Assembly: GCA_030267565.1 (NCBI GenBank)
Contig: BRXU01000040.1
Span: 248,001-312,000, forward strand
Reading direction: 5' to 3'
DNA from: Pleodorina starrii
Taxonomy: Eukaryota; Chlorophyta; Chlorophyceae; Chlamydomonadales; Volvocaceae
Length of the DNA stretch: 64,000 nucleotides
Below are positions 45,701 through 64,000 of this stretch, piece after piece; within the stretch, counting starts at the first letter, position 1, and the number at the start of each line of letters is the position of its first letter. The position numbers and the translations under genes are program-made. The notes beneath the pieces are model-generated. The model was not told the origin of the DNA. It saw nothing but the letters and a program-made list of their open reading frames with translations, and ran no database searches.

Positions 45701-48700
45701 TGGACGCTGCTGGCAACCGCGTGGACTGCAACGCCACCAGCATTACAACGCAGCCCATCATCAGGTAAGACGGACCGAACCGCGGTCGGTTGCGCGAAGC
45801 GGAACTCAAGTCAGCTCTGTGGAACGAACAATGACTGGGGAAGCGCTGCCAGTGGCGTCCCAACGTGCATTGCTTGGGAATGTGTATATATCACACACGC
45901 CATCAAGGCTGACTGGAAAGTCAAAACTCCGTTATGGTCTTAATTCCAAAGGCGGCTCCGCGTTCCATACCAAGCGGAGGATTCGGCGGCGTGCGCGGTC
46001 TCGGAGTGGAATGCGACCACGGGTGTCGTCGAAAGTCACGTTTGCAAGTTCCCTTGGTTCCCTGCCCTGCGCTGCGCAGCTGTTCGACCGACGAGACCGC
46101 CGAGTGCTTCGCCGACCCCTGCTCGGTCAGCTTCTGCCCCGCCGACCCCACGGCCACGTGCCTGTCCAGCTATTGCGTGGAGGGCACTTTCCAGGGCCGG
46201 GCCGTGGGCCCCTGTGAGGCGGTGTACGTGGATGCGAATGCCAACCGCGTCGACTGCAATGCCGTTGATCCCTACGGGCCGCCGACCATCAGGTGAAGCC
46301 TCGGACATGGACTTCTGTTAAGGGTTTAAAACGCCACCGCCGGTGTAGCAAGTGTATGGGTGCGTTGGTTGCCTTCGAACGTCGACCCTTGGCACGGGCC
46401 CCGAACCTCTGCCTTCACATTCACGCTCCTGACCCACCTGACCCTAGTTTGCAATTCATCGTTGCGCAGCTGCCCGACCAACTTGATCGCCGAGTGCTTC
46501 GTCGACCCCTGTTCCGTGAGCTCCTGCCCCGCGGATCGGTCCGCCCGATGCCTGGCCAGCTACTGCTTCGGGGGCACCTTCCATGGCCAGCCCGTGCGCC
46601 CCTGCGAGGCGGTGTACGTGGACGAATTGGGCAAGCGGTTGGACTGCACGGCGCCCGATGTCGACATTAATGCGTGAGTGGCTGCTTTTAGCGCTTCCAG
46701 AGGCGAGGCGTTGAGGCGGGGTACGTGATTGGTTCGTGTTCGAATATACCTAGTAGGCGATGAAAGACCTTCCGGCGCCTTCGAGGGAAAACATTCCGGG
46801 AGATGAAGCCGAAGAGCCCAACTACCTGCCCGGCACCCTTTCTTGATGCGAACTTTATGCCCCCTCTGCGTGGTGTCATTACGCGCGCCCAGTCTCAATT
46901 AGCGCGCCCGGCTTCAAATTTCCCCGCGCCCCGCCTATTGCGTCTCGCCCACGCACCCGCCAGGTGCGCCCCGGGCTCGGCTTATTACAAGTGCAAGACG
47001 CCGCTGCCATGCGAGACCGCCACCTGCCCGGCCTTTCCCAGCGCCAAATGCATTACTAAGCCCTGCACAAGCACCTACCGCGGCGTTGAACTGCTGCCCT
47101 GCTCTGCCATCTGGGTCGACCCCGATACTGGAGACCTGGTAACCACCTGCGATGCTGAGCCCGTGCCCGGGCCCGGGCCCGAAATCAAGTGAGTTCCGTC
47201 TGCCGCGCCGCTCTAGCGCGAGGGTGAGCGCCCACCACTTGAGCGTCATGTTTCGAGCTTGGCATTGTGAACGCAACCTTGCGCGGGACAAGGCATTGCC
47301 TACCGGCCATGCAACGCCCTTGTGTTGCTATGCTGACTCTTTCACTGCGGTGGTTGTGGCGGTACCTATGCGGTTGGAATGGACAACAGTGTGCGGTGCC
47401 TGGCTTGTCTGTAAAGCCAAGCCGGTTGCATTACGCTGGACGCGGTGTCAGTTTCCCATCAGCCCTTGCTCACTCGGCAGCCTGACAGCAACGTCTAGCA
47501 GGATGCATCTGCCATGCCCAACGCTTATCTCTTGCCTTTCGTTTGCACCGCGTTTGTAACACAACTGGCGTAGCATCCGCTACTGTATCGCCAGTGCTTT
47601 GCCACGGCTCAACACGGCCCCGCCCCACCTGCGTCGCTCTGCGTCTGCAGCTGCCCCATGGACAAGGAGGTGCAGTGCTTGGCCGACCCCTGCTCGGTCA
47701 GCTCCTGTCCCGCCGACCCCACGGCCACCTGCCTGGCCAGCTACTGCTCCGAGGGTACCTTCCAGGAGCAGCCCGTGGGCCCCTGCGAGGCGGTTTACGT
47801 GGACAAGCGGGGCGAGCGTGTGGACTGCAACAGGCCCAACATCAGGTGCGTGCATGGATCTCTACCGGCGATGGCGAGTGGCTCGCGGGCGTTGGGGTCA
47901 GCACACACCGCGTTTTCGCTCATGAAGCCGGTGCATGTCCAAGCACAGGTAAATAAGGTTGCTTCATGCAGGGATCTGAGATGATGTCCAGATCGGCGCA
48001 GAGGGAGCATGCTGGCCAGCAGAACCGGTCTTCCGCCTGAGGCTCCGAAGGACGCCAAGGGCGACCCCTTTTTAACGGACCAGCCAGCCCTCTGCTTTGG
48101 CCGAGTTCCCTGCATGTTGTGTATAGTTCGTACGGTGACGACCATGAAAGGTTTGTCTCTCCGGCATGGCCTTGTTGCCTCACATGAAGCGAGTTCCAGG
48201 CTGCAGCCTCAGTTTAGCTCGAATCCTTTTCTGGTGCGTTGACTTCATGCCTTGCAGCTGCTCGACCGACGACGCCGTGTACTGTTTCGTTGACCCCTGC
48301 GCGGTCAACTCTTGCCCGGCGGACCCCACTGCCACGTGCCTGGCGAGCTATTGCGTGGAGGGCATTATTGGCAACCGAACCGTGGGACCGTGCGAGGCGG
48401 TGCACGTGGACGCGGATGGCAACCCAGTACAGTGCGAACTCTTGCCGGCTGTCAGGTAGGTTTTGGGCCGGAAGGCGACAGGCCGTGATGCTTGACGCCG
48501 TGTAACGCAGACATGCTTTGCAGAACCGAGCCTACGTGCCACAAACACATCTATGCGCTTCAGAAGCGTGCCGCGAGTACGGGAAGTTGCATAACCACGG
48601 GAATCGTGCAGCGACTCGGAGGAACGCCCGTGGCACATTTTGCTGATTCTAGTTTCTGACTCATGGGCGAAAGGGCAGCAGCCGTAATGATTGGGTGCCT

Positions 48701-51700
48701 GATACTTGCACTGCCCTCGTGCCCTGCATCAGTTGCCCCACGGACGTCCCGACGCTCCGCTGCCTGGAGGACCCCTGTGCCGTCACCCCGCCACCCGACT
48801 GCGGTGCTGCCGCTGTGGAGGGCGCTGTCTGCGAGACCTCGCACTGCCAGCACGGCGTCCTCGTCGCTGACGGAACTGAGGTGAGATCCGCCTGTGGCTA
48901 CCGGGGGCGCATGTCTGGGGACTAGTGATGGTGCAGCAAGCGTTCGCAAAATTTGGCCATGGCAGTATGTGTTCGTTGTTGTGCTAGACGGCCTCCTCCC
49001 ATGAGGATGTGGATGTTCAAACATGGCTTCTCTCCCTCGCGGCCGCCGTATTCACAACATGGCTTCACTCCGTATCGGCCGCTGCCTTACTACATCTGCC
49101 ATCCCATCCGTCGCCACCTCCCAAGAACGGTGGTGTTGTGCCCGTCTCGCCCAACCGCCACAGGTGCCGCCCTGCAGTGCCGTGTGGACGCTGCGCAACG
49201 GCTCCGTCTCGGTCTGCCATGTTAACATGTCTTATGCCAAGCCAGACTGCATCTGCCCCGCCTGGTACCGGCCGGTGTGCACCACGCGTGGCGAAACCTT
49301 TGACAGCGCCTGCAACGCATGGTGCGCTGGGCAAGAGGTGGCGTACGATGGCGAGTGCCGCGACCGGGAGTCGACGTTGACGCCGCCTGCACAGCCGCTG
49401 CCGCCATCGCCGCTTTCGCCGAGCGACAGCCACTCGGACTGCTTTTGCACGATGCAGTACGACCCTGTCTGCGGCACCGATGGCAAGACGTACGGCAACG
49501 CCTGCGAGGCGGCATGCAAAAACCAGGAGGTTGCCTACGCCGGCGTGTGCACATCCCTCCCCAGGTTGGTTGGCACTTAATCGTGTTACGGGTTCGTGCA
49601 TTTTGTTCTAATTTGTCCTCGATGCTGTACGTTCCAAGTTCGTGCGGGACGAGTCAATTCTGGGGCCGCCACTCTTTGATGAACCGACTAGCACAATCCA
49701 AGCACCCCCGAGCGTGCACCCGAACACTTAAGGCGGACGGACTAGCTGTGGCATAATGCGTCTGGTATTTGGTGCGTGCGAGTCCGGGGGGCCAAGCACA
49801 TCCATGACGGCATTACATCGCAGGCCGCCGCCGCAACGTGGCGTCCTGCAGCCCTTGCGCTCGCTACGGCACCCCGACAGCGCCGCAGAGACCGCGTAAT
49901 CGCCGGGCCCTGTGCTCGATGTTTTCCATTTCGTGCGTCGTTGAGGTGCAACATACGCCCGTATCATGCCCTGGCTTTGCCCCGGCCCACCTGCCTTTGA
50001 TGCTGTACAGGTGCCCGGATAACCAAACGGTCAAGTGCTTCGCCGACCCCTGCTCGGTCAGCTCCTGTCCCGCCGATCCGTCCGCCCGATGCCTGTCGAG
50101 CTACTGCTCCGAGGGCACCTTTCAGGGCCAGCCCGTGGGCCCCTGCGAGGCGGTGTACGTGGACACGGACGGCAACCGCGTTGACTGCAACATGCCCAAG
50201 ATCAGGTGCGTCTGTGGGTAGCGGGGAGGCGTTTTGCACAGTGCATGTGAACCATGCAGTGCGATTGGTTTCGGGCCCCATCAGGGAGCTAAATTATCCA
50301 CCACTAAGAAATGCTACAGGGGCATCTACGTCCGCTTGTGCGTTTTATGCCCATTACAACAGAGAAACAAGGGTCTTGCTGCCGTGACGTGCAAAGCCCT
50401 CATGTTCGCAAATCCCCGGGTTCGTCCTGCCCTGCGCTGCGCAGCTGCTCGACCAACGAGACCGCCGAGTGCTTGGCCGACCCCTGCTCGGTCAGCTCCT
50501 GCCTCGCCGACCCCACGGCCACATGCCTGTCCAGCTATTGCGTGGAGGGCACCATGGGAAACCGAACCGTGGGCCCCTGCGAAGCGGTGTACGTGGATGC
50601 GGGCGGCAATCCCATTGAGTGCTCGCCGCCTGTCGAGCCAGAGATCTTCACGTGAGTGGCCTCTGGAACTTAGATAGCTTGCCGTTCGATTGCTTACTGG
50701 GCCTGGAAACTTTGACCGCGACCTTTCCATACGATGCTGTGAAATAACAGGGACAGCTGCAGTAGGAAACCCCACGCGGGTCGATCAGGAGCGACCAACC
50801 CACCCCTTTCAAACAAATAAATGCTCGTACCAAGGAGTGTTCGTTTAAGCTCTTTTCGCGCTCTCAACAGCCGGCAGCGAAGTCCTATTAGTCCACTAAG
50901 ATGTCACTGAAAAGCACCAGAGAAGGTTGGGTGCGCCGCCTTAGGCGCGGCCCGGACGCAACAGTGGGCGCGTGTCCAGCCTGGCCTGGCTCCGCGATTG
51001 GTTTATGACCGTATGCGGCGAGGTGCCGGTTGTGCCGATGACCATTCTGCTGCATAAGTTGCGCAAGACGAATTCCGGTGACTTCCCCACCGCCGACCTG
51101 CTCATCCAGCACGTTGAGCAGCTGCAGCACGTGGACGTCGAGCAGCTCTCCGATCAGGCTTTCATCTACTAGACTGCCACCCAATTCGTCTTGCGCAACT
51201 TATGCAGCAGAATGGTCATCGGCACAACCGGCACCTCGCCGCATACGGTCATAAACCAGCCGCGGAGCCAGGCCAGGCTGGACACACGTCCCACTGTTGT
51301 GCACCACATCCGCGTGCAGGCGCAAGCGGGTAAACAACGGTTCCACCACCGCCACAACGGCGGCGGCGAACTCCGGCGAGTCCACCGGGATACCGTGGTG
51401 AACGCAGACTTCGTTGATGGAAATCTCCAGATGGCTAAAGCGTCTGGTCCATCGTGAGGTTATGCTTCGCCATCCATGGCGGAGTGGTGACCGGCAGGTT
51501 GTTGAACCTGGTGTCCTCCTGTTTGTCCGCAACGGACACGGACAGCTGCGCAGTGCGGTTGGCCACGTCCTCGACCACACTGGTCGACGGAATGCGCAGG
51601 CGAACCGCCTGGTCGGCAGAGGCGCCCGCGCCATCTGATCCGCTCATTCTTCGTTGTTAAGTTGCGGAAGCGAAGAGCGAACGCAGGTCGCGATGCCAAA

Positions 51701-53033
51701 AAGCAAGGAAGTCCTATTAGTCCACTAAGGTGGCACTGAAACGCACCGGAGAAGGTTGGGTGCGCCGCCTTAGCGGCGCGGCCCGGACGATACGGTACGG
51801 CGATGCACGATAAAGTGCCCGGATAAGGCTTACGGAAAGCCACACGGAAACGTAAGGGAATTACATGGAATGATAGCTTAGCAACCGCCCTAACTGCTGG
51901 CTTGCGTGTTATTCAGCGTGTATCTCCCTGCAGCGTCCCCCTGTCAATAATGGTGACATGCTTGACTGCGCCCCTGCCCCAACACCTGCACAGGTGCCCG
52001 CCCAACGCCCACCGAGTAATGTGCACCCGAGAGAACAGCGACCCCTGCGCTAACGCTACCTGCCGCGCTCAACCTGGCGCCAAATGCATTTCCAAGCCAT
52101 GTGTCAGCACCTACGGTGGCGTCGAGCTACCCGCCTGCGCGGCGATCTGGTTCAACCCGAACACGTTTGAGCTGGTGACACAGTGTGAATTCGCCTTCGG
52201 AAGGGCCTGCTCGTGTCCGTACACGTACGAGCCCGTGTGTGCCAAGACTGGCTACACGTCTCGTACATACCCGAACAGGTGAGCTTATGTTATAATAAAA
52301 TGTAGGGTCCAGGGAGCCACTCCGTCAAGGTCACCGGAGGCGGGGCGAGCTGCCACCGGGGAGTGGTTTCAAAATACTGAGGGAGTAATTAGGCGGTAAC
52401 CGCATCTGGCTTGAAAGGAAGCTCGGTGAGGTGCATGGTGCAGTGTGGCCGGCGCGTCGGCACATTTAGGCTTGTCATGGCAGGGGAAACCGGCGTTCGT
52501 TCACGGTGTTGATTGTGTGTGAGCGACCATCGATGTGTGTAGTGCGGTGGCGGCGCACATGCATGCCTTCCTCAGCTTAACCTACCTAGTATTGCTCGCC
52601 CCGCAACTGTCTGCACCCTCTATTTTCGAGGCATTCTGCGAATCCCCCGTCCCGTCGCCCGTGTGCCCGCGTCTGACCCCGCCCTGCTGCACCCGCCTTT
52701 CTCGCCTTGCCTGGCCGCCGCCCACCCTTCACTTACCAACCATACAGCTGCGCCGCGACTTGCGCCAACGCGACCATTACGAAGACCGGCAAGTGCCAGC
52801 ACTGCAACGGCGCTGAGTGCACTATCGGCAAGATGAATGACGTGTGCTTCCTGGCCGCGCCCGGTGAGACGCAATGCTGGGCCAAGAAGTACCAGTGCCG
52901 AGCGGCCGAAGGCACTCCCGCCAGCAGGGGTCTGGGCCGTTGCCTGCCCAAGGACAACAGCACCGCCGCCGCCGCCGGCCAGCAGGGCCGCCGCCTACAC
53001 CGCCATCTCCTGAGTGAGCTCGGGGCTGCGTAG
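42753..53033 (+). CDS. Secreted Kazal and eight-Cys-module mosaic protein, gene 2 (1391 aa)
   Basis: Seventeen exons: 42753-42843, 43075-43264, 43429-44157, 44505-44702, 45064-45261, 45552-45764, 46080-46292, 46470-46673, 46964-47188, 47651-47845, 48258-48455, 48733-48880, 49164-49564, 50011-50205, 50445-50651, 51994-52278 and 52748-53033. All junctions agree; all internal introns are phase 2 except the first (1) and that after exon 12 (0). Order: signal peptide (about 1-22); Kazal (exon 2); eight-Cys module plus four Kazals (exon 3); modules, one per exon, in exons 4-11; a module split over exons 12/13 followed by two Kazals; modules in exons 14 and 15; module plus Kazal start (exon 16); Kazal end and C-terminal domain (exon 17). 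In total 13 modules and 8 Kazal domains. Kazal domains inhibit serine proteases by a substrate-like loop, so an extracellular inhibitor role is likely; the role of the modules is unknown. Confidence 0.85.
50879..51789. mobile_element. Rearranged insertion in intron 15 of Kazal gene 2
   Basis: The intron is 1.34 kb, much longer than its neighbours. Two direct repeats of about 80 bp (50879-50958 and 51708-51789, starting GAAGTCCTATTAGTCCACTA) flank an interior that contains a ~100-bp inverted repeat: 50974-51073 on the plus strand recurs in reverse complement at 51184-51285. The right-hand interior (about 51172-51650) has open minus-strand frames, the left-hand part an open plus-strand frame (about 50972-51174, [20 protein letters not shown]...). 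Both share the inverted segment, as if one coding sequence had been broken and one end flipped. The protein is not recognised. The second direct repeat contains a perfect hairpin GCGCCGC-CTTA-GCGGCGC. LTR ends (TG...CA) are absent. Confidence 0.6.
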
Positions 53034-53183
53034 TGAGATACTGGCTCGGATGCTGATTCGGATGCTGGTGTACGGCGCTCGGTACCATTCGTGCGCACGC
53101 TTCGGCGCAATGTCCTGAAGCGGAACAAGCGATCCGTGAAGTGAATACGGTAAGACGATTCTGATATATGCATGGAAAAGCGG

Positions 53184-53188
53184 TGTAA
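53184..53188 (+). terminator. TGTAA poly(A) signal of Kazal gene 2
   Basis: TGTAA 150 bases downstream of the stop codon, within GGTGTAAATAAACAC. Confidence 0.6.
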
Positions 53189-55423
53189 ATAAACACATCG
53201 AGAGAGGGAACATGCCGCGCCCTGCGCTTGTGACCTGGGCGGTCCAAATCGCATCGACCGCGCGCTGAAGCAATCGATAATGATACGATCATGAGGCGAC
53301 GCAAAGTCATTTTCTGGTATGACATTTTCGGCTATGGATGATGACCCTTGCCGATTCAATCTGAGACCCACTCTGGAACGAAGGGTGACGCTGCATCGAA
53401 GCGGTGGTGCAAGTACCCGCGGGCAGTTGTGCGCGCGCATTGTTAGTCATGGAGCCGTATCCATGACACGGATACTATGCATACTGTTTTCACGACTATT
53501 AATCGGCCTCGAATTCTCCTGGTGCGTGCCTGCGGACTCTCCGTTGCCGAGGCGCACATCACACCACTTCGGCAAAACTAACTCACATCACTGCCAAAGC
53601 ATTCGTTGGATGATTTCGGGACCTGCCAGATTTGTTTCGTCAGATTTGTTTCGGTGATCGTTTGTGATGGCACGAGTCATTCGATATGTGATCTACGGCT
53701 TCCTGGCCTCCCGCTGCGCTTTCGTGTGGAGCTGTGTTTGTGCGGCTGCGTGTCACTATGCGGAGTTATAGGTGCGTCGGGGTATTCGGCCAGTTTTGAG
53801 CTTTCGAAGGCGTTATCCTAGAACATGGAAGTTTTGTATGGTACAGTCCATCTCATTGTTGACGGGTGCGGGGCATTAGGGCTGACGGGTGCGGGGCACT
53901 GCAGTAGCACCCATAATCGACGGCATCCGAAGGACTTTCCCGGTGTGGCTCGCTGCCACATGTTGGCGCATCCAGGCACGAAGACCAGGCGAGGCATTGC
54001 ATGGCTTCTTATTTGGTGACTGCGATGCAATCAATAATGTCTTACCGGAGGGGCTTGGGATCGTTACGTGGGCGATGGCTAACTCTTGACCGGAGGGATT
54101 TGGGGTCTTGCGAGGGTTTGTTGCGAGGCTTTAACCGCAGTTTGTACGTGTAAGAATTTGATGGCCTTGCCTGCCTAGCGGTCCAGCACGTTTGATTTGC
54201 CCCCAAAGGCGGTCCAGCCCCTGGACCTCGACGAAAGCGGAAGTGCCCGGATACCTGGCTCATTTGTTTTAGAACCTCCGTCAGCATCTATCACTCTGGC
54301 GGTTGGCCCCTGTTGGCCCAATTGAGCTGAAGAGGCCTCTATAATAGGGACGCCATGCATGGCCCAGCAATTGCAAGACCCTCAACAGGTAAATTTACAG
54401 AGTACGTAAGGTACACAGTTCGGACAGAGTAGCAGCATGATGACAGAAGCCTGAAGAGGACACAATGGTGTTGCTCGCCCCCGGGCGTCACTGGGCGTCT
54501 AGGGCACAGTCCTTATTACTTAGCAGCCCGCGAGTTGTTGTCGGGTCTGTTCGTGGGCCTACTTGCAGCAGGGGCCCGGGGCCTGACGCCAACTAGGGAG
54601 CCTCATGGCAAATCCCCCCGTGATCGCGGGTTCTGAGCCATCCCCACGGGCTTGCTTGTTCATTTCTGGCGGGGTGACTCGTGCTACGCTGTCGCCTCGG
54701 CTGCCCTGGTCGCCTCCGGTGCAGTGCACGGCTAGCTGGCCCGTTGGCCCTATTCTTCTCGACTCTGGAGCCAACTGTAATGAACACATACCATGTACAC
54801 AAATATGAACCGACGGGCGCCTTCAGGCATAGAAGTTGAACCGAGCGTAACCGCAAGTGGGCCCTGAGTAGGCACAAGTGTTCCAAACACGATGGCCATC
54901 CGTCTGAAACAGGCAAGTTCGCGTATCCAGCTACGAGGGATTTGTAGAGGCTCAAGGTTGTAGGACGAATCCGTGTCTACAATAAAGTGTACTGACCGTT
55001 TATTTAGTGGCCATGCCTGGCTGCCCTCACTAGAGCTCCTGTAGCCTTTTACCTTACAAGTGCCATGGAGATTTCGTGAGACTTACGATAGCCGCCGCTT
55101 GCTTCGTTCCTAACGGGGCGAAAGGCCTTCGCAGGCGGGCAGCTTCCAAAGGCGTCGTACATGTATGGGAAGTTGGGAAACTGCCGTAAGCGCATCGATG
55201 CTTTAAAATGCTAGCATATATTGCATACAGGTCAAGCACAAAGTAAAATTATTCCCTGTATTCCAGGCTTTCATACATAGTATCTCTCAGCCCGTTTTCA
55301 CCCACATCACCGGCCGACGCAACCGTTGCGTAGCGACTAAGAACGTGCATGTATCGTGTTGCCTTTGGACCAATTTTCTGGACGGAATAATTAACGTGTG
55401 CACATTATATCTGCAAGCTCAAC
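53189..55423. other. Gene-free stretch between Kazal genes 2 and 3
   Basis: No exon with family or splice support on either strand. It should contain the promoter of gene 3. A short tandem GGGGCATTAGGGCTGACGGGTGC-like duplication (units GACGGGTGCGGGGCA at about 53862 and 53884) is present. Confidence 0.4.
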
Positions 55424-61528
<6,105 letters not shown>

Positions 61529-64000
61529 TGATTGCATTCATATATGGCGCTAATAATTCTTATGCTGATGCGGATTAGTAGTTATGGTAAAAAAGATAAT
61601 TCAAAGATGGCGCTTTGTGCGGCGCCCGGCGGCATGCATTGGTATGCGTGTGGCTGATGATGCGCGCGATGCTGCCACCATCCGGAGAACCATCACTGAC
61701 AAGACCGCGTGGACAAATGAAAGGGCGGGGGTAACGAATGCAATGCCTGGTCGATACCTTATGAGAGGGCGGGCTGTGCTACCTATTTCGCGACCCATCT
61801 ATATATCCTGGAGGAGCGTAATGCGCAGCCGATGTCTGCGTGCTACCGAAGACAAGCAAGAAGGTGCAGCCGATCGAGCTCCCCCGCCGCCGTCGTTGTG
61901 TGCGGTACACGCGTCAAGTAGATAGCCATGGATAGATGGATGGCACTTTTGGCTGACTCATTTTCTTTCGGTTCTGCCAATGGAAGGGTGCGACTGCACG
62001 CACACTGAAGCCCCAAATAAAGATGTCCTGCAAGCAATCACATTGTTTTTTTGGCGCGATCTATCATTTCTTGCTGCGTGTGCGACAGAGGGTATCTACC
62101 TTTCCTCCCAGCGCGTGAAACTGCTGAACATCTGCATGCCAGAGTGATGTTTTGAGTGTTCTCTCCTCGCTGCGCTAAGCTGTCATGATAGTCGAGTGTA
62201 ATTTATGGAAGGCCGCATACATTACGTAGGGCTGCGTGGGCGCGGCATGCATGCATGCCATCAGATAGAATGGACGGGATCGATCGATGGGGGATTCCCC
62301 GAAATGGAGGCACGTGCGTGCTTTGCAGGTGCCTTCCGCCGCCAAAGGCCTTCGGTACTACATACTGGCATCTTTATGTGCATGTGTGCGTGACGACCGA
62401 AGGTCGCTGATGAAGGTGTGCTATCGATGGTACCCCCATAATAACAAACGTATCCATGATGCGTAGTTCATAACCTCGCCGCCGGCCGTGTTTGCACCTG
62501 CTGTATTTGCATTCCTGAGAATTGCAAAGCCTCCACGCATCCACTCACGGACGCACCCCATCTATCCTGCTGCTGCTGCTGTAATTGGCGACTGACCTCC
62601 CGCAGCGACGTCGGCCGCCCTGCACGCATCACTTGGACGGAACAGACCAAACTCGCCCGCTCGCTCGCTCGCTTGTTGACACATATATTGAAAGCTCCCC
62701 AGGAGCAAAATAAGTTTACTTGTTGCAAACAACTTGATAGGCGCCGTTGCAATAATGGGTTTCACGTTGCGTGCTCCCCCACCGCGCGCGCGGCGGATCA
62801 TATCCCAAAGTCTATCAAGGGTTTAGGATCAAGGCACAACCCGAAGCCTCAGCCTGGATAGATGCGGAAAACTTCATGCCTGTCAGCTCGTCCCGAATCT
62901 GCTACAGCGCTCATACACACGCCCACGAAGGCAAATACGCCGCCAGCCAGACGGACATGCTGCATCATCATCCCACGCACGCAGGTCATTTTGACCGCCG
63001 GTACGGTCTATCTGTACAACATCCCCAACAACGTCCCGACCCGAAATCCCCAATCCTGTGTACGGCGTCGAAAGCGCCAAACTGCAAACCGCATTCAGAC
63101 CTTCGTTCATACCACAGGTAACATAGCAAGGTTGTCCGCCTTCATCAGTTCCTCAATCGCTGCACGCACGGGGCGTCGTGCGTTCCGCGCCCCACTAACA
63201 AGTACAATATATATAGTCGTGTCTATCATGCGGCTCTCATCGGCAATCCGCCCGCAAACGAAGCGGGAAAGTCGCCGTGCTAGCACGGGTGCGACTCCAT
63301 GTTCCTCGGAAGTGCCATGCGTGGATACATTGCCCGGCATATAACCCACCGCCCTCAGGGAACAAATCATTGCAACGGAGCTACGTACGTCACAAGAGCG
63401 TCAGTGCTTGCATATAATTAAGCACCTGACAGTGTCGCGGCCGAGGGGGGAATGGAGTTGGCACTTAGCTTGCTTGATGACTTGCATGGCAGCACGAAGC
63501 ACTCACGAACAACCAGCGAGCGACGACTGCGTGTGCCTAATCTCCTCACGCCGCCACGCACAGTCAACGGGAACCCTGCCCGGGGCGGGTCGAGGTGCCG
63601 CCGGCAACGAGAAGGAACGAATGCGAATGCCGGGGGAAGTGGCCGCCGCCATGGGCAACCCTTGCCTACCAGTTAGACATCTACTACTTACTACATACCA
63701 CCGAAGAAATGCAGCCCTGCCTGCCGGCGGCGCGGCCCTCGCCGCAAGCGAGCAAGGAGAGAAACTCACTTGCTCGACGTATGCACCGGCGGCCACGAGA
63801 TGGTCCGGGAATCACGCCCCGTGCGCGGGATAGTGGCTGCGCAGGAACCAACCTTGCAGTCAGTTCTTGTCTGCCCATGCTTACATCAGCTCCAACAGAG
63901 AAGAGGAGGGACTGATGCCCGCCGACAGCAGCATGACAGCAGCGTCCCCCCGGGCCAATCCACCGAGGTCGGTCAGCCAAACCGCCGACTACTTCTGAAT
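61529..64000. other. Stretch without a supportable gene at the right edge
   Basis: It contains the 3' UTR of Kazal gene 3 (possible TGTAA at 62197-62201) and then sequence of lower GC. Short open frames at about 62990-63120 and 63500-63915 have possible splice borders but no recognisable domain. They could be exons of a gene that continues beyond the window. Confidence 0.35.
62197..62201 (+). terminator. Possible TGTAA poly(A) signal of Kazal gene 3
   Basis: TGTAA about 670 bases after the stop codon. The distance is long but not unusual for this lineage. Confidence 0.3.

Noticed and set aside
50879..51789. Bacterial contamination or a classic LTR retrotransposon
   Set aside because: It sits inside a well-defined intron of the host gene; the direct repeats lack TG...CA ends and are only about 80 bp, with no gag/pol motifs.

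Overview
The window looks like nuclear DNA of a volvocine/chlamydomonadalean green alga. The basis is inference from base composition (very GC-rich exons with long Ala, Gly, Pro, Gln and His runs), dense spliceosomal introns of the form CAG|GTGAGT...CAG|, TGTAA poly(A) signals behind some stop codons, (CA)n-tailed retroelement ends, and tandem families of secreted Cys-rich proteins. No tool could confirm the species. All multi-exon models below were assembled by hand, and reading frames were checked across every proposed junction.

Left part (1-23 kb). A partial coiled-coil protein gene runs off the left edge (+, 1-3116). A retroelement zone follows (4.1-7.2 kb): a reverse-transcriptase C-terminal remnant, a tRNA-headed SINE-like unit, and two apparently identical copies of a retroelement 3' end, all with (CA)n tails. 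After a weakly supported gene tail (+, about 8.0-8.8 kb) comes a nine-exon Myb/SANT transcription-factor gene of the Reb1/TTF-I/DMTF1 type (-, 9434-16877, 1135 aa). It sits head-to-head with a seven-exon histone-deacetylase-family gene (+, 17757-22442, 377 aa) whose six introns are all phase 0.

Middle part (24-35 kb). Two paralogous minus-strand genes (24845-27573 and 30515-34422) share exon structure, a conserved N-terminal Cys motif, a conserved Met-Gly-Cys-x-Ala-Ser segment right after a splice junction, and a similar last intron. Otherwise they are low-complexity proteins that diverged by repeat growth (12 x 39 bp and 10 x 24 bp units in one copy, a Glu/Lys-rich tail in the other).

Right part (37-62 kb). 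Three tandem plus-strand genes (37346-40555, 42753-53033, 55424-61528) encode secreted mosaic proteins of 536, 1391 and 752 aa. They are built from Kazal-type protease-inhibitor domains, a repeated eight-cysteine module of about 65 residues that I do not recognise as a named domain, and a shared C-terminal Cys-rich domain. Most internal introns are phase 2, so modules are exchangeable exon by exon, and the second and third genes also share nearly identical intron sequence. This array is the most likely previously undescribed system here: a modular, rapidly duplicating secreted inhibitor family whose Kazal reactive-site residues differ from domain to domain. One intron of the large gene carries a rearranged inserted element with direct and inverted repeats.
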